From: Sabellastarte sp. h YS-2021
Lineage: Eukaryota > Annelida > Polychaeta > Sabellida > Sabellidae
Direction of reading: 5' to 3'
DNA length: 64,000 bases
Assembly (NCBI GenBank): GCA_964017235.1
Contig: OZ024927.1
Span: forward strand, 22,525,160 to 22,589,159
The notes under the pieces are model-generated. The model had not been told where the DNA came from. It did no database searches and saw nothing but the letters and a program-made list of their open reading frames with translations. The position numbers and the translations under genes are program-made. This document shows, piece after piece, positions 57,136-64,000 of this stretch. Positions within the stretch are counted from its first letter, which is position 1. Each line of letters begins with the position of its first letter.

Positions 57136-58540
57136 AACATGTCCTAAATTTTTGTGTTTCTGGTTTTTTTTCCAAATTCTGTTTTGCACCACGATGAGGT
57201 GTGTTCAAGTCATCCTGACTGTTTGAATGCAGAGAAGGTGGTCAAACGTGATTATTTTGATGCAAAGTCCGCCTAGGTGAACCTGTGGTAGCATCTCTCT
57301 CTTTATATAGAGTAAATATATTTCTTTTAAATTTTGGATGTTCCCTGTGGAGGTTTTGTTTTGTTGCCATGAAGTTCAATGTGTTGTGCTTTTAAAGATG
57401 ATGACTAACTGCTATGTCGATAATATGAAATATCTGCATAATGTTTAAATGTGAATCAGCTTTTATTTCAGGTAGGTAGGCTCGTAGGTTTACCCACAGG
57501 AACTTAGTTACAACCTTACTTCATCAAAATAATCAAGTTTGATAGCCATCCAGGCATTTAAACAGGCAGTGTTAGAGTATATTAATTTGTCAATATTTAT
57601 TTCTTGTTATGGCTAGAAGCTTATGCTTATAGAACCATTTTGAAACTCCTTGGCAATAGCAGCAAATATTTAAAGGGGAGCTTACAATGTAAATATCACG
57701 CGCAACAAACGACAAAGGTGTCTATTATGCAATGTATTATCTTTCAAAACCAACAGTTCTAAACTGATAACAAACAAACCACAGAAGATAAATTGTAAAG
57801 AATGTATGTCTCCATTTTAATGGTAGTTTATAGAACATTATTTTGTTGTTGTCAATAATAATGGCTAAAAGGACGTTGAGCTTATAAATAATTTGATTTA
57901 ATTGGAAGAACAGATATATTTATCAGCTGTAAAATTATTAAACAAAGTTTAATACAATCTTGGGTTCTGAAGTATCATTTTACACATAGCCTGGTGGCCA
58001 TCTTGTTTTCTTAGTGGAAAGGGGTCCCATATTGGTGATCATTTTAAGCTATTGGTGTAAGCAGTAAAACAAAAAATACTAATATTAATTGTCTTTATTC
58101 AACTTATATAGTACACATTGTTATCGTAGATTTCCCTTATTTGGTCTAATATTATAATAGGCTCATTAAGGTAAATTTGTCTTAAATAGTCAAATATTAT
58201 TCTATCTCATTATCCATGTTTGATATTAGAATTTCCAATATATGTGATGACATTAACTTAAACATATATGAAATAAATATCAGAAGTTACTAATTCAAAT
58301 TGTACAGCAGTTCAGAGAGACTAAATGAAGGATATCAAAGGTCCCTGTTTAATAAAGTAGACTGGTCTCCAGACATTTTATACCTGCCTTCTATTTGTAT
58401 TGCTGTTTGAAGCACTGTTTGACCAATCCTGACATTAATTCACCTAACTGAAATACTAAGTCTCAGGGAAGACCATTTATCAACATCCCTGGGGTTCTTT
58501 AGCGTGACAACTTTAAGCCCAAGAATCTAGCAAAAGCTTA
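57136..58540. other. No gene seen; AT-rich sequence
   Basis: No supported exon or bounded repeat. Confidence 0.4.
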
Positions 58541-58559
58541 AACAACTAAGCTGCCTTGT

Positions 58560-58663
58560 GAAAGCCGCCAATTCTAAGACCACAGATTTAGTCTAAATCT
58601 ATAACAAAATACTTTTCTTTAGGTCTAAGTCAAGACTTAAGCCCTTTTGTGAAATCCGCCCCT
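58560..58663. repeat. Fragment related to the foldback MITE at 16861
   Basis: TTCTAAGACCACAGATTTAG is followed by TCAAGACTTAAGCCCTTTTG and TGAAATCCGCCCCT. The right part resembles the right terminus of 16861-17563 (CTTAAGACCTTTTGTGAATC). The left end is not identifiable. Confidence 0.5.
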
Positions 58664-59849
58664 GAAGAGTTACCCATGAAAATTGCCTTACAACCCAAAG
58701 GAAAAGTGAAAACAAACTAACCTACTACAAGCTGCCAAATATCAAAGGTTAAAAAGTGAAGGATTCAGGGTGATAAATATGACAAAGCAATGGGGGACAT
58801 TTCAGCTTTACCAGCCTGGGTTATGGTGACAAGTTGCAGTTGTAATGACAGGATGCTGTGCACGATCAGTTCTCAATGGATTATTGTTAGGGGGCTTTCA
58901 CACCACCCCCTGCATTTTTGTGATGCATGTCTAATCATTGTCGAGTTTACCTACCAACCACCGTGATCATGGAGCTCTAATTAGAAACTTACTGGAGATA
59001 AAAATTTATCATTTCAGTCTTTTAGGTCAATGGCATAATTGCTGTAATTATAGAAACTCGACCCATTTTTCTTAACATGTTTTAAAACATTTGAGGGTGA
59101 ATGTGTCTGTCCTCAGTAGTCCAGGTTGATCTCTTTGAAGATTAGTCTATGTACACATGTGTTCAACTAACGACATTCTATGTCCCATTTGTCATTTTGG
59201 TCAATGTTTTTTGTCAATACCATTGTCAATACCAATGTTCAATGTTTTTTTTCAATACCCTTTCCACCTTTTCCAAAATACACTGTTATTTTGCTCGTCA
59301 CCTGATTTTTTTTCTCTCTCACACAATGAAAAAATCGGACATCAGGTGTTTTGATTGGACTTGAAAAAACAATCATATGTTTTTGCTTGTTTTTCTGCGC
59401 TATCTCAACCAGACAGGTCGCAGCTTTGATAAATGGATTTCTCCAAATGGGAGTGAAATGTGACTAAAAGTGCACTATAGTTTATTAATGGTTGTAACAT
59501 CATTTTTTTGTTTTATTTGGTTATAACAGCATAATGCAAATAGATATATTTCTATGTAAATGTAGTCTTTATAAAAGTCCGATCCTTGTAGATATAGATA
59601 GCAAATTGATGCGAACGTTGATTGATATAAAAAAAACATTCCCTCTTACAAGTTTACTAGAAGTTAGTAGTAAGCCGGGGATGGACTATTAACAGAGTAG
59701 TCATTGATTCCTTCAATTAAGTGATAATTCATAGAGATAGATGGCTTTACAAGATCCCTCAGAGAGTGCATATTTCTTTTAAGACACTTAATAAAAAGTA
59801 ATTGGCAAAATTTGTATTTTTGTATTCAGACAGTGATCAGATCACTCTC

Positions 59850-60000
59850 CAAATTTAATGGGATCTAAGTTAAACCAAGTCCTTTTTAGGAAGATCTGAC
59901 CAGTAGTATTTACGTAATCCTACGTATAAACAGACAAATGGATAAACAGGCGGACAGATGGTCATGAAAATAACACCTCCTTGGCGGGACGGAAGTAACA
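59850..60000 (-). repeat. Dispersed repeat (TTTGTCTGTCTG family), minus strand
   Basis: Shares AATGGGATCTAAGTT, AAGATCTGACCAGTAGTATT and ATAAACAGACAAATGG with 5370-5510, and in reverse complement with 23150-23370. Confidence 0.6.
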
Positions 60001-61050
60001 AATATTTTTGGCTGTCATTGATTAAAATGATTAATTTATTAGTATTTTCTGTTTGTATATGTTTGCCACCACATTTGAGGTGAAGCTGCTCTGTAAAATA
60101 TACCAAATGCCAAGTTTGGAAACAAGCAAAATTCATCGGAAAACCAATATGTCTCTTTCAGTATCACTATAATGTGTTAAAAGTAAATGTATAAGAGTAA
60201 CCAGGATTAGCCATCAATATTTTCAATATAAGTGGTTCATTACCTAGATGGAAAGTATCAGAAGTCAAATGCCTGCAACTTAGCAGTCTCATGATCCCAA
60301 TATACTCAAACATACACATGAAAGGATTCAAGTATTCTTGCTATGTTTCCAAAAGGGCAGATCAGGCCGGAAAAAGGTGGTGGTCTGTCCGGGTACTAGA
60401 AAGGAACAGTGAGACATGGGTATTATGCTTGAATGTCACACACAATTATTAATCTATGAGATTTGTTAATCATGCAATACCACTTACCACAGATAAACAC
60501 ATTTCCCTTTATCAGGTGTTTCTTGCCCAAAATCAGTGTTTAGAAGCTCAAGGGTTAGTCAGGTAATGGTGCCAGTACATTTAGCTCTGTTAAAACACAA
60601 CATCTGTGTAGATGAGAAAAATTCACAAAGAAACAAGCTAAATTTTTTTCTTGTAAATTAATTTTTGTATATTCAGGCTAATGTTAATCAAGATAGACTG
60701 GTTTTAGTGATCTTTACACGATTTTTTTGTGGGTAACAAACTCTAACAATTTTATTGTGATTTATCTTCTTGTAAGTTGAACACTTCATGCTCACTGGTG
60801 CTATATGTTGATGTGACATAACCTCGCATGACAACCTGAACATTTTTAAAAACATATTCTTGTAGGTATATCTGATCACATAAGTCCTGGGCATGTGGCT
60901 GCGGGCCCTAGATGACTCTATTGTTTTATATATAATTCGGTTGTGTTTCCTGGAGCTCATTTGCAAATTTTTATTTTGTGTTTTTTCAACATAGTGGTTA
61001 AACAAGTTATACAATAAAGGAGAGAAACTTATTTCTGGTTGCCACTGTCT
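60001..61050. other. No gene seen
   Basis: A minus-strand frame at 60688-61083 runs into the SINE head and has no domain. No splice-supported exon. Confidence 0.4.
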
Positions 61051-61061
61051 TATGAGTAGCA

Positions 61062-61275
61062 TGGTAACACTCTCGCCTCCCACCTCTGAGGCCGGGACTC
61101 GGTTCCTGGCACGGCCTCAAGTGGGCAAGCTGGTAGTTGCTTGCCGTTGGTCAGCAGTTTACAGTACAGAACCCTGACAAACTGTATGTACTGGTTTCCT
61201 CTGCCCTTCGAACTACCCGTCGTGATATGACCTGTACACAGTGTTGAAAGCGATGTAAAACCCCAAATAAATAAA
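61062..61275 (+). mobile_element. 5'-truncated tRNA-derived SINE with target duplication
   Basis: Begins inside the family head (TGGTAACACTCTCGCC), lacking the first ~17 bases with most of the A box. The body and AAATAAATAAA tail are intact. Flanked by the 11-bp duplication TATGAGTAGCA (61051-61061 and 61276-61286). The duplication right at the truncation point shows that it inserted in truncated form. Confidence 0.9.
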
Positions 61276-61309
61276 TATGAGTAGCAAATCATGGAACGTA
61301 TACCTGCTT

Positions 61310-61820
61310 CATTGTTACAAATCGAAGAAAGTATGCTCATGTCACACCCATGCTAATGCGACTCCACTGTCTGCCTGTGCACTACCGCTACATGTTCGAA
61401 ACTGCAAATATCTCCACAGTGGTTCTCCTATAGCTATTTCAGACCATCCTTGTCTCTGAGCAGCTATTGCTACAGTACCAGGTATAGTCACCCTGACTGT
61501 AAATACCTGACAGTTCCTCCTTTCCATTCCTCACTCTACAAGCCAGTCAAACACTTCGGCCATAATTTTGCCTTTGATGCTCCTATGATTTCGATTGATC
61601 TTCCTGACAAATCTACACAGTGCAACATCCATTGCAAAAAAAAATAAAAAACTTACTTGTTTGCAAAAGCCTTCATGTCATAGCCTACCCCTCACCCCCG
61701 TGTCTTCCCTGATATGACTATGGTATTGGACTTAAGGTTATTCACCTTGTTCAGCTGCGCCTTAGAGTTAGCCAATTAATTGATGGAGATTAAGTGCTAT
61801 AAAAGTCCTCAGTAGATAAC
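61310..61820 (+). pseudogene. LINE RT C-terminal remnant and 3' UTR
   Basis: Fragments in shifting frames read MRLHCLPVHYRYMFETA, then KYLHSGSPIAISDHP, then FHSSLYKPVKHFGHNFAFDAP and, after an A-rich stretch, KTYLFAKAFMS with a TAG near 61682. These are successive blocks of the CR1/L2-type polymerase C-terminus. Several frameshifts make it dead. The following ATTAAGTGCTATAAAAGTCC resembles the GCGCTATATAAA end of such LINEs. Confidence 0.75.
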
Positions 61821-64000
61821 ATTGGATGAGTCATTTGGAGGCACATATTACTGCCTTTTTTGCACAGAGAATTTTGGTAAAGTTCATTTTTACTTCTGTT
61901 TGTGTATAAAAAGACTGTGTGGTGCGATCTTTACATTAATTTTTTTTGCTGTGGATATAGCATTTAAGCTATGCCGGCATTCAACAACAGTAAATTAACA
62001 CTCTGCATGCAGTGTCATTGAAATGTGGGAGCATTTAAAAATTCAACCTTATTATATATTGTTATGACAACAAAACTCATTATGTTTATATTAAAACTAC
62101 TTTAAACCTTGCATCCAAAACTATAGATGACTTGCTCATGAAATCTTATTTTCTACTTCTATGCCACCTCATATTCTGAAAATATTAACTGTGTTTGTAT
62201 ATTTGTATATACACTTCTCATACGTCCATGTACTGCCACACTTTTGTCAGTAAAGTTTGCATATTTTTACATGCCTTTTCTTTCTGTGGTAACCCACATG
62301 GAAGTTTTAAAATGTCCAATAATTTTCAGTTTGCCCAGTATGGTAAAATTGTTATTAAATACCTCTCACACACTTTTACAGACAATATAAACAATTTCTC
62401 TGTCTCCCCCTCTTACGGCCTGTCTCTCAGAATGCTCCGTGTTAACATATATTTAAATTTGGCTTCCCAACCTTGTTCTTATTACTCTGTAAATGAACCT
62501 TGCATGTTGGTTGCGCATATTTATTAACTTGCCACGAATAGTTATCTCGCCCCCTTAACCTCTCTGGCGTGCATGTTTTAGTTTAGCTAGTGAGAGCTCA
62601 TGGTTCAGTTTTAACATTCCAAAAAAATATACCATGTGGCCGAGTGTATCCTACCCAAATATCAATACCAAGTTATTAAAACTCATGGACACAAAATTAC
62701 AAAGCACGTACAGTTAAAAAGCAAACCCGGATTAGTTAACTACTTTTTGGCTCACATGTAGCACGTGAGGTCAGAACAGAAAGGCGTTAACTAGGTATTA
62801 TCAACCATAAATTGGGTACTTAGTTTTTAACATGGGTCAGCTAGTACACAAACACGTCATCAGATTGGGAGGGGTCTTATACCTTATCTGTCTAAGTATG
62901 AGAATTTTGTAGGAAAAAGAAAACAAAGCAAGACAAAATTACACAGCTTATCCCAAAGAAGAAAAGCTAGTTAATCCACAGGAAAAAAAAAATTCTGTTT
63001 GTTTAAGCTTAGGGAGACAGGTAGTCCAGCAAAGTTTGTCTGGGATAAACAATAGCTATAAACTTGATCTGCAAGACATGTCAAAATGTAATGTCTGTTA
63101 ATGTACTTTCTAATTGAGAAATACCATAGACTGTTTGAATAAGTGGTTTGACTGTTTTTTTTTTTCCTTTTTATGCAACTTTCACGGGTGACTTTTCAGC
63201 TTTCGTGATACACCAGTTGCCATATTGTGTCCTATTACCATATATTTTAATAAATCTATATATAATCTGTTGGAAAGAATGTCTGAGAAAGTGGACACAG
63301 GAGTGAGGAGATTCAAATTAAACTATATATTTTGGGATATTCTATAACTTAAAATTCACAGAAAAGTAATTTGATTTTTTTTTTCATTTCTTACTAAAAT
63401 CATACTCATTTTCTGTAAGTATTATTAGTTAAATAAAATCAAATTTAACTGAAATTGCTTTGATTTTCCCTTTCTGTGTGTCTCTGTAGTGTTAGGTACA
63501 TAAATTTTATGATATAGTGTAGAAATTATTTAAAACACACTGTCTGTCAGGAACATATACACACTCTTTAAGAATGTACAGTTTTCTGAAAAAGATTCTA
63601 CACTGTATTGTATACCCCTTTCACACTATAGGTGGTACTTCCCGCTGTTAGAAGTTTTACTCGGCAGCGGAACCACGTCCCAGGTCGCCCCATTTCACCC
63701 ATTGTTCAGACTAGAGGCTATGAAATTTGTGGTTAGAGGCATTTGGCGAAATGCCTCTGTCCTCTGTCCGAGATTCATATGCCACCTTGTGGCACAGTGG
63801 CGAAACGTCAAATATCTCAACTCACCTTATGTCACCGTATTACACTGAAAGATGACTGAGTCACAACCTTATGTACATGTGGACCATACCTTTGGTTACT
63901 GTAGTAGGAAATTCATATGCCCATGCGCGGAATCATCTAGGCATGCTCACGGTATGAAATGAGGGGACGAAATTCCAAACCTTTAAAACAACCTTGGGAC
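61821..64000. other. No gene seen; AT-rich sequence to window end
   Basis: No supported exon. From about 63616 (CCCCTTTCACACTATAGGTGG) to the window end composition becomes GC-richer and might be the start of a further element, but it is cut by the window edge. Confidence 0.4.

Noticed and set aside
63616..64000. A further transposon starting CCCCTTTCACAC
   Set aside because: A terminal-repeat-like motif is suggestive, but the window ends before any second terminus, so it cannot be supported.

Overview
The window looks like gene-poor nuclear DNA from an animal, most probably a bivalve mollusc. It is AT-rich, has spliceosomal exon signals and tRNA-derived SINEs, and carries several copies of a tandem-repeat rolling-circle element resembling the 'pearl' / Helentron-type nonautonomous elements known from bivalves. 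No bacterial-style operons, rRNA or functional tRNA genes were seen. The species is not determined.

Host genes are sparse. The only good candidate is a plus-strand gene with an internal 60-bp exon (42327-42386) and a large 3' terminal exon (46696-47540), followed by a 3' UTR with AATAAA signals near 48035-48044. The two exons join in a compatible phase across an intron that itself contains a Helentron-like element, a Harbinger-like MITE, a SINE relic and a minisatellite. I do not recognise the protein. A weaker single-exon candidate lies on the minus strand at 5893-6014.

The best preserved mobile element is a tyrosine-recombinase (YR) retrotransposon of the DIRS/Ngaro type at about 6.77-12.24 kb. 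It has a gag-like ORF with a Cys/His motif, an RT-RNase H ORF with a long N-terminal extension, and a tyrosine recombinase with all catalytic residues. All three frames are intact. gag and pol lie in the same frame separated by one TAG, and the recombinase frame overlaps the end of pol at -1. A strong splice donor inside gag and an acceptor at the start of the recombinase frame would also join in phase.

Region by region: 1-6.7 kb is noncoding with small repeats. 12.3-13.5 kb holds tandem duplications and a SINE. 14-17.6 kb holds a LINE tail, a SINE split by a MITE, and a palindromic MITE. 19-20.6 kb holds an inverted Helentron-like 5' end and duplicated LINE reverse-transcriptase relics. 21.5-22.1, 34.9-35.5 and 45.8-46.4 kb hold three copies of a MITE of about 625 bp with TAA/TTA flanks. 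30.2-35.5 kb is a nest: an outer Helentron-like element with a 147-bp tandem array, a second such element inserted into one of its repeat units between T and T, a SINE with target-site duplication, a small repeat inside the SINE, a 34-bp palindromic insertion and a terminal MITE. 36.6-37.4 kb is an AAACGTTT-rich MITE. 42.7-43.9 kb is the most complete Helentron-like copy and shows both ends. 49-61 kb holds further SINE and LINE ends and a 72-bp minisatellite. The rest is unannotated AT-rich sequence.
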